A stretch of 64,000 bases of DNA, from the NCBI RefSeq assembly GCF_000143415.4, contig NW_003314404.1, positions 46,954-110,953 of the forward strand, given 5' to 3'. The number at the start of each line of letters is the position of its first letter. The stretch's first letter is position 1. The notes beneath the pieces are model-generated. The model was not told the DNA's origin, did no database searches, and saw only the letters and a list, made by a program, of their open reading frames with translations. This document shows positions 1 to 11,159 of this stretch, in pieces. The stretch comes from Selaginella moellendorffii (lineage: Eukaryota; Streptophyta; Lycopodiopsida; Selaginellales; Selaginellaceae). The translations under genes and the position numbers were made by a program.

Positions 1-312
1 ATTTTCTTATCATTTTCCACTCTCATTTATTTGTTAGTGAGCACTCCACTCCAAAATATATGAAACAGGTTGCCTTCAATTTTGGCTGGCTGGTGTTGAT
101 ATTAATACTTAAAATGAGTCACACAAATGACCTTTTGGCTCAATGCTCTCAATGAGTTTGGCTCTCAACCTTAGGGGCTTAAAAAAACCCAAAACCATGC
201 AATTCATAGGCTTTACTCATACTGAAATAGATTGGAATAATATAAATGACTTAATAACTGCATCTACTAAGCACAGATTTATGCTTCACCAAACAATAAA
301 AAATGACAGATC

Positions 313-1070
313 TTGGTGAATTATTGTATTGCTTTGGATTATAAATTAAATGTGATCATTCTCTTTGTAAATCAGTTCTCTTTCAAGAGAAATATACTAC
401 TGGCATTATTGCATGCTATTCAAATGTGCAAACACCAATCTATATCCACTGATGATAAACTATCTAAAGCAAATCTTCAATGCATTGAGGGGGAGAAATG
501 GTGGATGGCAGACAAGCCTTACCAACATTTTGTAGGATTTATCATATATCTTGCCGCAAGTAGGCCAAATATTACTACTAGTATTGTAAATGTGAGTCTT
601 TTCCTAAATAATCCAAGACAAAAACACTAGTATGCAGCAAAAATTCTAAACTATTTTCGAGGTACATCCAAATTGGGATTGTTTACTCTGGTCTTAAAGC
701 TTCTGAAGTCATCGGCTATACCAATGACTTAGGAGGATTGAAAGTCTAAAAGTGGATGGTGCTGTCTCTTGGGCATGCAAGAAACAAAAGACAGTTGTTC
801 TCTTAACATGTGAAGATGGATACAATGCAATTACCTCAGCCACAAAAAAAGTAATTTGGTTGAGAAGACTTCTAGCAAACATGGGACTTCCATCCTACAA
901 TTGTCTACAACAATACTTCAGCTTTAGCCATAATTGAAAATCTGGTCTTTCATGCTAGAACAAAGCACATTGAGATGCATCACTTTACAAAGGAGCAAGT
1001 GAAATGATGGTCGATATTCTCACGAAATCTCTTCCAATAGAAGCTTTCAGAAAACATTGAGCCAAGCACA
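313..1070 (+). pseudogene. Ty1/copia pol remnant (RT end and RNase H)
   Basis: Translated fragments in shifting frames match the end of copia-type reverse transcriptase and RNase H. A YQHFVGFIIYLAASRPNIT-like stretch (about 520-580) precedes YAAKILNYFRGTSKLGL, GYTND, GAVSWACKKQKTVVLLT, ATKKVIWLRRLL and FHARTKHIEMHHF, in the order of an intact element. Stops and frame changes interrupt it, for example after GLKV near 750 and in the last 60 bases, so it is dead. Upstream integrase and the LTRs are not visible, so the element either continues off the left edge or is truncated. The AT-rich composition differs from the neighbouring genes. Confidence 0.85.
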
Positions 1071-2191
1071 TAAACTTCTTTATTGAACTATTGATTTAAG
1101 GTAGTTTAGAAAACTAACGTATTTGAATTTGATGCATTCCTCTCTCAACTGTGTCGAGAGATCTCTTTTTCTTTTTTTGTCTTACACCACGAATCATCCA
1201 CTTCAATCGTGGATGCTTGGTCATGTAGAAACTTTGCGGAAGTCTTAGAAACCAAATTCTTCGTTGCTAGAGGCCGGTGAGTACGCTCGAACTTCTTCAT
1301 ACGAAGAGCTTCCACATCATAGTGGCATAAAAAAAGGGAAGAGTTCTTTGTGCTCAGGCAAGGACGTTTTTTATCTTATTCGATAGATCTGGTTGCCCCC
1401 GACTTTTTTGCGCGAGCTTGAAAGAAACACAGAGTTTTTCCCGGGCGGAGACAAATGATGCTAGCTCAAGTTCTTCTCCCAGAGGCTTGTGACCGTCATC
1501 CAAAAAAAAAGTATACTTATTTTGTGTATAAAACTTTTTGTTTTGCGAATTGCATTGTGAAGTTGGACAAGGGAATTAGAGGCGTGGAGTACTTGATTCT
1601 CCACAGCAGTGAGGCCAGATCACCGAGAAAAAATGACTAAAAGAAAGCTTTTTTTTAATTCTTCCACTCTTCGCGAGCCAGGTTCTACTCGTCATCCTTT
1701 CGTGAACTGACATGAAAAAACTAATCTCGTGGAAGGACGTCGCCGAAACTTCATTAACAGGAGCTTTGACGTGGGAGATTTTGTCTCAAGTAAGCGCGTG
1801 AGCTCGGCCAAATGGCACGTATTTGCAATTATTTAAATATCAGGTCCTGGAGGATGTAAGTTGTCTCTTGCTCGGTCGCGGGACACGCTATTGAACTGTT
1901 GCTTGACAGGAACCTTGAATGCGTCCAGCGTAATGGGAGCTCCTCCCTGGCTCACATCAGATCACTTGTTCCAGAAGAATTCATCCAATTGCTGAGCGGC
2001 CGACGTGCATTGCACGACCGAAACTATTCCCCTCGCGAAGAGATTCGCTTTTAATTTTAGCCATACGGAACACATGCATCCCCCGACATAAATTCACTCG
2101 AGCACCAAAAACCTCGGTGTACCGATCTTTCCATCAATCGATCTATCGCCACCAAAGTTAATGCTGCTGGCGCTCCAAAACCTTTCAAACG
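1071..2191. other. Intergenic, no gene seen
   Basis: I find no supported gene here. The left part probably still belongs to the copia remnant. A short ORF at 1455-1640 has no recognisable similarity. The last 300 bases presumably hold the promoter of the hydrolase gene that starts at 2192. Confidence 0.5.
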
Positions 2192-3203
2192 ATGTTGCTG
2201 ATAAAGATCGTCGTCACTGGATTCCTCTCCTCGCTACTACTGCTTAGAACCGAAGCGTCGGATGATCATCGCCAACACCACTTTGTTCTCGTCCATGGAG
2301 CCGGGCATGGCGCTTGGTGCTGGTACAAAGTCACAAACCTCCTCCATAAGGCCGGACACAAGGTGGACGCCATCGATCTCTTGAGCGCCGGGATCAGCAG
2401 CTTCGATCCCACCAGGGTTGGAACTCTTGTCAGATATACGTCTCCACTGGTGGATTTCCTGGAGCAGCTGCCTCACAACGGCACGGTAGTTCATCCTGTT
2501 CGGATTGATCACTCACGCTATTGGATTTCCTGTATACTTCAGGTCGTGCTGGTCGGGCACAGCCTTGGAGGCGCGAGCCTCACGTACGCGCTGGAGAAAT
2601 TCCCGGAAAAGATTGTTGCAGCGATCTACGTCGCGGGGCTGATGCTTCCCAGTGGACGCGCTGGCACCGCGCTCAACAACCAGGTTCGTCAATCGATCGA
2701 TCGCTAGAAAAGAATTCCTCAATGCTTGTGCGAATTCGCAGCTCCAGGGAAGACTGCCACTGCCCGGCCCTGCAGGAACCGTGCCTCTGGCAATCCCATT
2801 CCAGCTCGATCTCGTCCAAAATCTCCTCTACAATCTCTCGCCGCCTGAGGTAGGACGAAACCAAACCCCCATCTTCCAAGAAACCCCGAAATATTTCCTG
2901 GATTCCATCCAATCGATATGATCGATCGATGCGCAGAACGTGGAGCTGGCGAAATCCCTCCTCAAGCCCGTGCCAGTGCTGGATCCCGCCGTGAATTTCA
3001 CGCAGGCGCGCTACGGCAGCGTCCCGCGCTACTTCATCAAGACCGATCACGACAATGTCGTGCTGCCCCAGGACCAAGATTTGCTCATACGTACCACTCC
3101 CCCGATCGGTGTCTTCAGGATCTCCTCGGATCACACACCCTTCTTCTCGAATCCTAGCGGTCTCGCGAGCGTTTTGGACCGCATCGCAAGAACGCTTCCA
3201 TGA
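2192..3203 (+). CDS. Methylesterase (MES/SABP2-like) alpha/beta hydrolase, secreted
   Basis: Four-exon model: 2192-2485, 2543-2683, 2742-2849, 2937-3203, all phase 0, giving 269 aa, the usual MES length plus a leader. Residues 1-24 form a hydrophobic signal peptide (MLLIKIVVTGFLSSLLLL) ending near TEASDD. HHFVLVHGAGHGAWCWYK is the oxyanion-hole region. VVLVGHSLGG carries the nucleophile Ser (about residue 105), and SSDHTPFF near the C-terminus carries the catalytic His (about 247). The Asp probably lies in the segment IKTDHDNVV. The family hydrolyses methyl esters of small hormones such as methyl salicylate, methyl jasmonate or methyl-IAA; the substrate here cannot be told. Most characterised MES proteins are cytosolic, so the signal peptide is a notable difference. 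The first intron is 57 nt and in frame, so read-through would add 19 residues before the GHSLGG motif. The exon joins restore the family consensus. Confidence 0.88.
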
Positions 3204-3250
3204 TCCATTTAACCCTTTCCATCTTCAAACAACTAACCTGCTTAAGCAAA

Positions 3251-3330
3251 GTTGACATGGCCGAGTTGGTCTAAGGCGCCAGATTAAGGTTCTGGTCCGC
3301 AAGGGCGTGGGTTCGAATCCCACTGTCAAC
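3251..3330 (+). tRNA. tRNA-Leu (anticodon AAG)
   Basis: An 80-nt class II tRNA. The acceptor arms GTTGACA and TGTCAAC pair, the D arm contains TGGTCTAAGG, and the anticodon stem CCAGA/TCTGG encloses loop TTAAGGT with AAG at positions 34-36. A long variable arm precedes the T arm GGGTTCGAATCCC. No intron is present. A T-run at about 3337-3342 is a probable Pol III terminator. It lies 47 bp after the hydrolase stop codon and 162 bp before the carrier start codon. Confidence 0.97.
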
Positions 3331-3336
3331 AGACAC

Positions 3337-3342
3337 CTTTTT
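3337..3342 (+). terminator. Pol III T-run after tRNA-Leu
   Basis: A short T-run a few bases after the mature tRNA 3' end, the normal position of an RNA polymerase III termination signal. Confidence 0.6.
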
Positions 3343-3492
3343 AGTGCTACTTTACTAGATCACTTGGGCATTATTCTATTTTTCTTAGATCCATTTACCC
3401 TAGTTTTGCTCGTCGAGCTCGTCTTGGATCGCGGGGCCGGGAGGGAAGGAATGCGAGGCATGGCGTGAGATCTAGGGCTTAGCTTCCAGGGA

Positions 3493-5133
3493 ATGCAAGC
3501 GGAGGCGTCGGCGCCGAGGACCACAACAGATGCAAGGCTCCAGGCGGGATCGACGACGACGGCGGGGAGAATGGCGGGGGTAGGGCAGCGAGTTCTCGCA
3601 CGGGCCGGCGTGGGCGATGGCGGCAGCAGCAGCAGCATCGCCCCCGAGGAGCCCGTGGAGCAGACAATGCGCGAGGTCGTGCGGCCATCGCAGATTGGCA
3701 CCGCGTCGCAGCTCATCTCTGGTGGCGTCGCGGGCGCGGTGAGCAAGACGTGCACAGCTCCGCTCGCTCGCCTCACGATTTTGTTCCAGGTATTTTTCTC
3801 TTTTTTTTTCTTGGTTTCTCACGCCACGAATCATCCAGGTGCAAGGCATGCGAACGAACCATGCCTTGGAGCAAGCAAGCATGCTGCGCGAGGCGTCGCG
3901 GATTTTTAGAGAGGAGGGGTTTAGAGCGTTTTGGAAGGGCAACGGGGTGACGGTCGTGCATCGCCTCCCCTACTCGGCTATCAATTTTTTCTCCTACGAG
4001 AACTACAAGCTTGTAAGTCTGCCATCCCCTCGGAGGTTTATCCATTTTTCTCGTACTTGCTGCTAGACCAAAGGAGAAGATTAACGCTCCAAAATTTCCA
4101 GTTTCTCACGAGGATGTCTGGAGCAGAAAACCGTCCGGAGAGCTTGGGCGTTGGGATGGGGACGAGGCTCTTGGCTGGCGGCGGGGCGGGGTTAACCGCG
4201 GCGTCTCTCACGTATCCCCTGGATCTTGTGAGGACGCGCTTGGCAGCACAGGTAAGCGAGATCTTCCTCTCAAAACCATCGTTTTGTAACTTAGTTTCAT
4301 TCCTTTTCTTCATTGCTGCCTGCTAGAAGAGACGTTCTAGTGTTGTAAAGTTGAAAGGCATCACCTTTAGCTGGAATGAGAGTTCCTGAATATCTGTGAT
4401 ACACTCATTGGCAGGTGGAATGACCTGTTATTTCGGAAATGGCTGCAGACAAAAGTAATGTACTACCGCGGCATCGTCCATGCCCTTGTAACTATATCAC
4501 AAGAGGAGGGCTTCAAGGGTCTCTACAAGGGGATTGGTCCCACGCTACTGGTGAGCCACTTAAGAGTTTTCTTATTACTTTCTCTCGATCTCTGTACTAA
4601 GAACAAACTCTTTTTTCTCGTTACAGTGCGTAGGACCAAACATCGCCATCAATTTCTGCGCGTATGAAACACTGAAGAGCATCTGGGTGGCACAGAGGTA
4701 GTGTTGGTTTTCTTCTATTATAGTTCCTGACAAAAAGAACAAATCTATGGATGCAGTCCCAACTCGCCCAACATAATCACGAGCTTGTGTTGCGGGAGCG
4801 TCGCCGGGATTTGCTCGAGCACAGGTATGTTACAGACTGAAATGGAAGTTAAAAACAACACTTGGTATTTTTCTTCGCCTTTTTCTTTTTGCAGCAACGT
4901 TTCCTCTTGATCTGATTCGAAGAAGAATGCAGCTGGAAGGCGCGGCCGGCCAGGCTCGCGTGTACAAGTCGGGCCTGATGGGGACGCTCAAGCACATACT
5001 CCGTAGCGAGGGGCTGCGGGGCCTGTATAGGGGGATCATGCCAGAGTATTTCAAAGTCATACCGAGCGTGGGGATCGTTTTCATGACGTACGAGTTCATG
5101 AAGAGGGTCCTCCAGCCCAAGCCATGCGATTGA
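3493..5133 (+). CDS. Mitochondrial carrier (SLC25) family protein
   Basis: Seven-exon model: 3493-3789, 3839-4012, 4102-4251, 4449-4550, 4627-4697, 4757-4824, 4895-5133, giving 366 aa with consistent phases. It has the three-fold carrier repeat. The signatures are APLARLTILFQ in repeat 1, YPLDLVRTRLAAQ in repeat 2 and FPLDLIRRRMQLEG in repeat 3, each followed by the EEGF..FWKGN, EEGFKGLYKGIG and SEGLRGLYRGIMPEY half-motifs. The sequence pattern is that of the plant group containing Arabidopsis At3g55640, At3g53940 and At2g37890 (from memory), related to CoA/adenine-nucleotide carriers, so the cargo is unassigned. It should sit in the mitochondrial inner membrane. The N-terminal 70 residues are low-complexity; ATG 3571 is an alternative start that would remove 26 of them. 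Repeat 1 has PLARL instead of PLDR, which is normal for this group. Confidence 0.92.
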
Positions 5134-5864
5134 TCGATCAGCTCTTTCGCTCGTTCCACTCTGGTGAAAGGAAAAAAAGAGCCTTGTCCCCGCTGACTGG
5201 TGAAGTCACTGGCCGGTGGAAGATTTTTGTGCAATCGTTTTTGATATTATACAGGATGTAGGTACGCTTCTTGAGAGACGCAAGGTCCTGTAAAGAAAAG
5301 ATGGTGATGACAAGAATATTATAGAGGACTAGCGAATGAGCCTACCTTTATTCCCTGTGTCCGGCGAAGAGAGCGACCCTCTTCTCTCTTTTTGCTTCTT
5401 TTTGGTTCTTAGTTGCGCTGAACTCTCACCATCTTTGTGCCGCGAACAGCCTTGGCATGGTTGTCAATCTCGATTAAACGCTGTTGAGTCGGTTTCTTTT
5501 TATGTCGCCTCGTTGTACAAAGAGGAAAAGGTGAGCCGCACGCTTTGTGTGGTGTGAACGCCAAGCGCATGAGCTGCAAAAATGTGTTAGAAGTTGCTAA
5601 GAGCGCCACAGAAATCGAGATTAAGTGACGCACCACCTTCTCTGGTTTGTTGTGGATCCTTGCGGAACGAACCAAATCCAGGAAAACGGAATGCGGCAGC
5701 GGCACAAACGGGAGCACGAGCAGGGGCAGAAGCAGCAGCAGGAGCAGAAGCATCTTTACCCTGTACTGCATCGACGGAGTCAAATAATAGAACTATGTGA
5801 GGAAGAAGGAAGGAAAAGAAAACCAAGACAAGAAACGCTTACTTCGCTCTGAGGAAGGAAGAGG
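5134..5864. other. Intergenic, 3' UTR and promoter
   Basis: The first 200 bases are probably the 3' UTR of the carrier gene. The rest is pyrimidine- and A-rich, with a CAG-like stretch near 5700-5750 (gcagaagcagcagcaggagc). Overlapping short ORFs on both strands here have no recognisable similarity. I assign no gene. Confidence 0.5.
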
Positions 5865-8568
5865 ATGATGGAAAGCGCGAGCAGCAGCAGCAACAGCAGC
5901 ACCGTAGCAGCGGAGATGGCTGGCCTCTCCTCCAAGTTCCACCTGTACGAGAACCCGGAGTTTGATCGAGCGGAAGTTGACTCGTCTCAGCAGCACCGAG
6001 TCGCGTGTTTCGAATCCATCCCTGAGAGAAATACCATCGGCAGCTCCAGGGCCGCTCAGCTTAGATCACTCGCGCCACCTTCCTTTGGAGCTCCTGGAGA
6101 AGATGCGGCGTCCGAGGACGACACAGCCAGCCAGCACGCGAAGCTCAACACGGAGGTCGAAGCACCTGTCCGAGTCTTCTTGAAGGTAAATCCACGTTCC
6201 ACTTGCTCATTGTCATTCTTCTAAACCACTATCGCTCTTCGCAGTTCCAAAATGTGGAATATAAAGTCCTGCTTCCCGCTCCATCTCAGTCCCCCGGCGG
6301 TAAAACCAGCAGCAACGGTCACCACAAATATATCCTGCATGGAATCACCGGCTCTGTCGCTCCAGGAGAAATCCTGGCCATGATGGGACCGTCCGGCAGC
6401 GGGAAGACCACCTTGCTGAAGATTCTAGGCGGTCGCTTGCTCAGAGATGTGTCCGGGAGTGTCACCTTTAATGATGTTCCATACGGTTCCTTCATGAAGA
6501 AGAGGTTGGCTCGCGAGTTTTCTTTCTTTCCCACTGAGAACGTCGACGGTTTTGCACAGAATTGGCTTCGTCGCGCAGGAGGACATCCTCTTCCCATACC
6601 TCACAGTCCAGGAATGTCTCGAGTTCACTGCCTTGTTGCGTCTTCCAAACACGATGACCCGCTCGCAGAAGATGTCCAAAGCTGATAGAGTTCTCAAAGA
6701 TCTTGGCTTGGAAAGGTGCGTGCTACTCCTGTATTTGAAGCTGACTAGTGCGCTTTGGAAAGGTGCCGGCACACCATCATAGGAGGTCCATTCATTCCTG
6801 GAGTATCTGGGGGCGAAAGAAAGAGGACCAGTATAGGATCGGAAATACTGATTGATCCATCATTGCTGCTTTTGGACGAGCCAACATCAGGACTGGATTC
6901 TGCCACAGCTTTGAAAATCCTGCAAGTTGTTGGGAACATAGCACAAGTAAGTTCCTTCGCTATTATGATCAGAAGATCTAAAGTTTTACTTGTTCTAAAG
7001 GCAGGAAGAACAATCCTTACCACGATCCACCAGCCATCGAGCAGGCTGTTTCACATGTTTGACAAGCTGATATTGATATCTGAGGGCCACACTATTTACT
7101 CGGGTCCTGCCAGGGAAGTGATGAGTTACTTTTCTTCGCTGCACTTTGTACCAGAGATAACTATGAACCCGGCGGATTTCCTGTTGGATTTGGCTGTAGG
7201 AGTGGTGCATGATATCAGCATCCCCGAAGATATAACTAACCGCAGTCCAGAGGAGGAAAAGCTAGATAATGCTGGTGCAAGAGTGATCAACGTCTTGGAC
7301 TCGGAGATATTCTGCCACACCGTAGCTCCAACGTATCAGCACGCAACATCGATCCCAAGACATCCCGAAGACAGTCAGCGAATTATTGTCCAGGTAAGTT
7401 CTCTGCTTCTCATGTACGCTGATGGACCGACATGTTTCCTGCAAAAGCACAGCACCTAAGAATGAAATACAAAACAGAACTGGAGCCAAAGGAGAAGCAG
7501 AAGATATGTACCTTGAAGGTTTCGAACAATCTCAAGGAGATGATCCAAGCCAAACACGACTTCTCATCATCCTGGCCACTTCAGTTTAAAGTGCTGTTTA
7601 AAAGAACATTCAAGGAGCGAGCTAGAGATTACTTCGACTACATCCGCTTCATTCAAGTCATTGGAGTATCCATAGTTCTCGGCTTGCTGTGGTGGCAATC
7701 AAAGCTCGATACCGAAATCGACGTTCGAGACCAGGTATATAGGCAGAAAGTTGCTCGTCCAGAACTGATTTCCCGTTTCTTTCCCTGCTGCCTGTCAGGC
7801 CGGACTTATATTCTATATCGCCATCTTCTGGTCCACTTCCGGGCTCTTCAGCTCGGTATCCACGTTCCCTCTGGAGAGACCCTTTCTTATCAAAGAGCTC
7901 GGGGCGGACATGTACAGCTTAAGCGCCTTCTACGCAAGCAGCACCATTTCGGACATCATAGCAGAGATTATATATCCCACCATCTTCGTCATAATAGTGT
8001 ACTTCATGACAGGCCTTCATCGCAGCCTAGAGAGTTTTATGCTCACGCTGCTGTCCACTTACTTGTTAACGGTTGCATCCCAGGTGAGCTTCTCGTGCGT
8101 GTTATCATAGCTTCCACGTTTTTTTTTTTTTTGTCAATAGGGAGCCGGTGATCTCTTGGGAGCTGCTGTAATGGACGTCAAGAAATCTGGAACTGTTGCA
8201 TCTTTAGTGCTGCTTCTTTTCCTGCTCGTTGGAGGCTACTACGTTCAGGTAAGTCCATTTAAATTTTGCGTTGACAGCGTCTAGAACCTGCTGTTGCTCA
8301 CCAGCACATGCCCGTGTTCATGAAGTGGATTAAATACGTCTCCTTCATTTTCTATGGGTACCGGCTCCTTTTAAAAACCCAGTATTCACCAGAGCAGAAG
8401 TATGACTGCAAGGACGCCAGAGGTTGTCAAAGACTTGGAACTTCCTCGGCCTTTTATGGAGTAGATCTGAACGGAGGTGTCAAAGAGGCTTGTATCCTCA
8501 TCGCAATGGCCATACTGTATCGAGTGTCTGCATATATGTTTCTCCGGCGGATAAGAACCAGTTTTTGA
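5865..8568 (+). CDS. ABC transporter G family half-transporter (ABCG/WBC)
   Basis: Nine-exon model: 5865-6185, 6245-6504, 6560-6715, 6763-6946, 7001-7393, 7453-7734, 7799-8083, 8141-8248, 8305-8568, giving 750 aa. Introns are 47-64 nt. The nucleotide-binding domain comes first, with Walker [10 protein letters not shown] (about residue 153), signature VSGGERKR, Walker [14 protein letters not shown] and the H-loop [11 protein letters not shown]. An ABC2-type membrane domain with about six hydrophobic segments follows; [34 protein letters not shown] and [16 protein letters not shown] mark it. This NBD-TMD order and length define plant half-size ABCG proteins, which dimerise in the plasma membrane and export lipids, cutin precursors or hormones; the cargo here is not predictable. 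The N-terminal 100 residues are Ser-rich and poorly conserved. A second ATG directly follows the first. The intron after exon 3 begins and ends near the same GGAAAG word, but only the join giving [10 protein letters not shown] fits the family. Confidence 0.95.
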
Positions 8569-8673
8569 TAGAGATATAAACTTTATATAAGCGTATGTAC
8601 AAACCGGATCTTGCGTGTGAGCTGTAAAAAAAACCATACTGATAAAATAAGTAAACCTTGAAAGGATATGTAG

Positions 8674-10018
8674 TTAGGCGCTTTGTTTCAGGGCGCCAGT
8701 TTGAAGTGACGAAGTACTTTCAAAGATCTTGTCAGCATTGCCAACCTCAAAGCCGTCCCTCCTATGCCATTCTTTGAGCTGTCCAAACAGCTATCAATGT
8801 CAGGAAAAGCGAAAAGATGGAGTACCTGATCGGGCCCGAGATTTTGAAAAGCAGGCAGCACAAGGCGCTGTGCAAACTCGATATAGGAGGCAGGAGTCTC
8901 AATCTCGCCATCAGAGAAAGTACAAGGAACCAAATCAGCCACCGTCGAGCTTTGAAGCAAGCCCCTATCAGGACTAACTGGAGGATTCACAGAGAAATAC
9001 ATTTATAGACAGCCTGACTAGAAACTGCATGCGCAACGTACCCTTGAGAATTCCTCCATCTTTGTTTAGTTTTATACCGTTGCTTTGGAGGAACTCGTTT
9101 AGCTTGTTTATATCCTTCAGCTCGGAGTTTAAGCGATGCACGGAGATTGTAAGATGGTTCAGAGCATATCCGTTGGCAAGAGTCCAGGCAGCATACTCGC
9201 TCTCCCTGCAACAAAGTATCAGCTAGTATAAAACATTCGATTAGAAAAATTCTGTACCGTGCAAGACGTTCGTAGTCCGCCACTGATGGATTTTCCCAAG
9301 GCAGGCAATCTAGCACGCTAGTTAATGGAGCATGTTTCGACAGAGCTCTCGCACGGCCTGTGTATGTTTTGATGACTTCCTGCGTTGAAAAATTCAACCA
9401 ACCGCATCAAAAACTTTCTTGTTTACCTGCGACTCGGAGCTGAGTTGATTCACTAGAAGCTCGGAAATAAAAATCCGTGGCAATGCGCCATCAACACCGT
9501 CTCCTTCAATGTCAAGAAAATCCAGAGGTGGTGCATACCAGAATGCTCGTAGCGTCTTCGCTGGAAAACGAAGCTCGTCACGGCATTCATAGCCGAGATC
9601 GAGGAAGAGCTGAGCAATAGAGTCGATTCCAAATCCATCCACCTTGGAGACAAACACCAAAATGCCAGACAAAAATGAAAGGATTTTTCACGAATGGGCG
9701 AGAGTTTTACCCCAAACGTCCGGAATGCGAAATGATCGAACTTCACAGCTCCCCCGGAATTCGATCGAACCAGCTCCAGCGCCGACGAAGCAGTGACATT
9801 CTTCTTCAGGTATGGCGTGACCAGGGAGCGAAGAAATTTCCGAGCTATAGGCGGCATCGTCACGCTGGAGATCAAACAAACCTAGAAGCTCGATCAAGAG
9901 CGCGATTCAGCGTCGCTTGCCTGGTAGAAGAGGAGCAGACGATCGATGATCTTGCCTTGGATCGAAGTGCCACTGGATCTCCAGCTCCGGCTCGAAATAT
10001 TTGCGACGAGGACGCCAT
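8674..10018 (-). CDS. 2-oxoadipate dioxygenase/decarboxylase (DUF1338, HglS/FLO7 type)
   Basis: Minus-strand model, exons 5' to 3': 10018-9921, 9864-9711, 9642-9427, 9379-9258, 9205-9042, 8977-8826, 8790-8674, giving about 340 aa. The motifs match the DUF1338 family: FDHFAFRTFG, LRFPAKTLRAFWYAPP, PRIFISELLV, SEYAAWTLANGYALNH, LKVSPDRGLLQSSTVAD, SYIEFAQRLVLP, RRDGFEVGNADKIFE. The family metal ligands His, His and Glu can be placed in FDHF, ALNH and YIEF, and the catalytic Arg four residues after the first His is present. Bacterial HglS and plant FLO7-type enzymes convert 2-oxoadipate to 2-hydroxyglutarate in lysine catabolism; rice FLO7 acts in plastids. The first exon reads as a Ser/Arg-rich transit peptide but needs a GC-AG intron (9865-9920, 56 nt). 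Otherwise translation could start at the Met of TMPPIARKF near 9864. It converges on the ABCG gene, with only 105 bp between stop codons. Confidence 0.93.
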
Positions 10019-10211
10019 CGCTAACTAGCGTGTCCTTGGGGTTCTATCACCACCGTTAGATGACATTTTTAATTCTAGCCGTCGATTCCTAGGCTAGGGT
10101 TCTTCGAAACGAGAAATCGATCGAGCTTTGCGCGGTGGATCCTCTCCTCCCAGTAAGCAATCTCTAGGTCTAGCAGCAGGAGCAGCGGTAGCAGCGGCAG
10201 GCGGTAGGGCG
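10019..10211. promoter_or_regulatory. Short divergent promoter region
   Basis: Only 193 bp separate the start codons of the minus-strand dioxygenase and the plus-strand VAMP gene. It must hold both 5' UTRs and both core promoters. A ggctagggttctt word, resembling the plant telo-box (TAGGGTT), lies near 10091-10103. No clear TATA box is visible. Confidence 0.55.
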
Positions 10212-11159
10212 ATGACGATCTTGTACGCGCTCGTCGCTAGAGGATCGGTCGTGCTCGCCGAGTTTAGTGCTGTCACAGGGAATGCTACCACCATCGCCCG
10301 GCGGATTATCGAGAAGCTGCCGGCTTCCAGCGATAGCCGCCTCTCCTATTCGCAGGATCGCCACATTTTCCACATCATGAAGGCCGATGGTCTCACTTTT
10401 CTTTGCATGGCAACAGATACGTTTGGAAGTGAGTGAGTGAAGATTTTTTCTTCCTTTCTTTTGGAGCTCTATAGTTTTCTAGTCTCACACACTTGTTCTT
10501 TCTTTTCTTTTTTGTCGATCAGGACGAATTCCTTTCGCTTATCTGGAAGACATTCACATGAGATTTATCAAGACATATGGACGAGTTGCTCGCACCGCTC
10601 TGGCATACTCGATGAACGACGAGTTTTCTAGAGTTTTGCACCAGCAGATGGAATACTTTTCCAATAACCCCGAGGCGGACACGATCAGTCGGGTCAAAGG
10701 CGATCTAAACGAGGTAGGCATGAGAGGAGAAAAAAAAAGAAGAAACTATCCATTCTTTGTTTGGTTCTTCTCACACTGGCTGTCGCTCGCGGTGTTCCAG
10801 GTCCGATCAGTTATGGTCGAAAACATTGACAAAGTCTTGGAACGAGGTGACAGAATAGAGCTCCTGGTGGACAAGACATCCACGATGCAAGATAATAGTT
10901 TCCGCTTCAAAAAACAATCCCGTCGCCTTCAGCAGGCAATGTGGATGAAAAACGCCAAACTCTTGTGAGTTATACCCATAGCTCTCGCTCTCGGTCCGAT
11001 GATCATCGCATCTCTTTTTTCTAGCTTTGAGCATATATAACACTGACGTTCCTCTTTTGTCTTTGCAGGGCTTGCATGACGTGCCTCATCGTCTTCTTGC
11101 TCTACATTGTCATCGCAATGTTCTGCGGCGGCCTTGGCTTATCATCCTGTCGCAAATGA
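10212..11159 (+). CDS. R-SNARE, VAMP72 (synaptobrevin/longin) family
   Basis: Four-exon model: 10212-10428, 10523-10713, 10801-10964, 11069-11159, giving 220 aa, the size of Arabidopsis VAMP721/722. An N-terminal longin domain (MTILYALVARGSVVLAEF to about residue 125) is followed by the SNARE motif (VRSVMVENIDKVLERGDRIELLVDKT) with the zero-layer Arg in GDRIE. A C-terminal membrane anchor (ACMTCLIVFLLYIVIAMFCGGLGL) comes next, and the protein ends SSCRK. The protein should act as vesicle SNARE in traffic from the trans-Golgi network to the plasma membrane and in cell-plate formation. Exon phases join without gaps and the intron positions interrupt conserved motifs cleanly. Nothing looks broken. 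Confidence 0.95.

Noticed and set aside
5409-5826. Minus-strand ORFs of 124 and 79 codons between the carrier and ABCG genes
   Set aside because: No recognisable similarity; Leu- and Ala-rich runs come from a CAG-type low-complexity stretch, and no convincing splice model was found.
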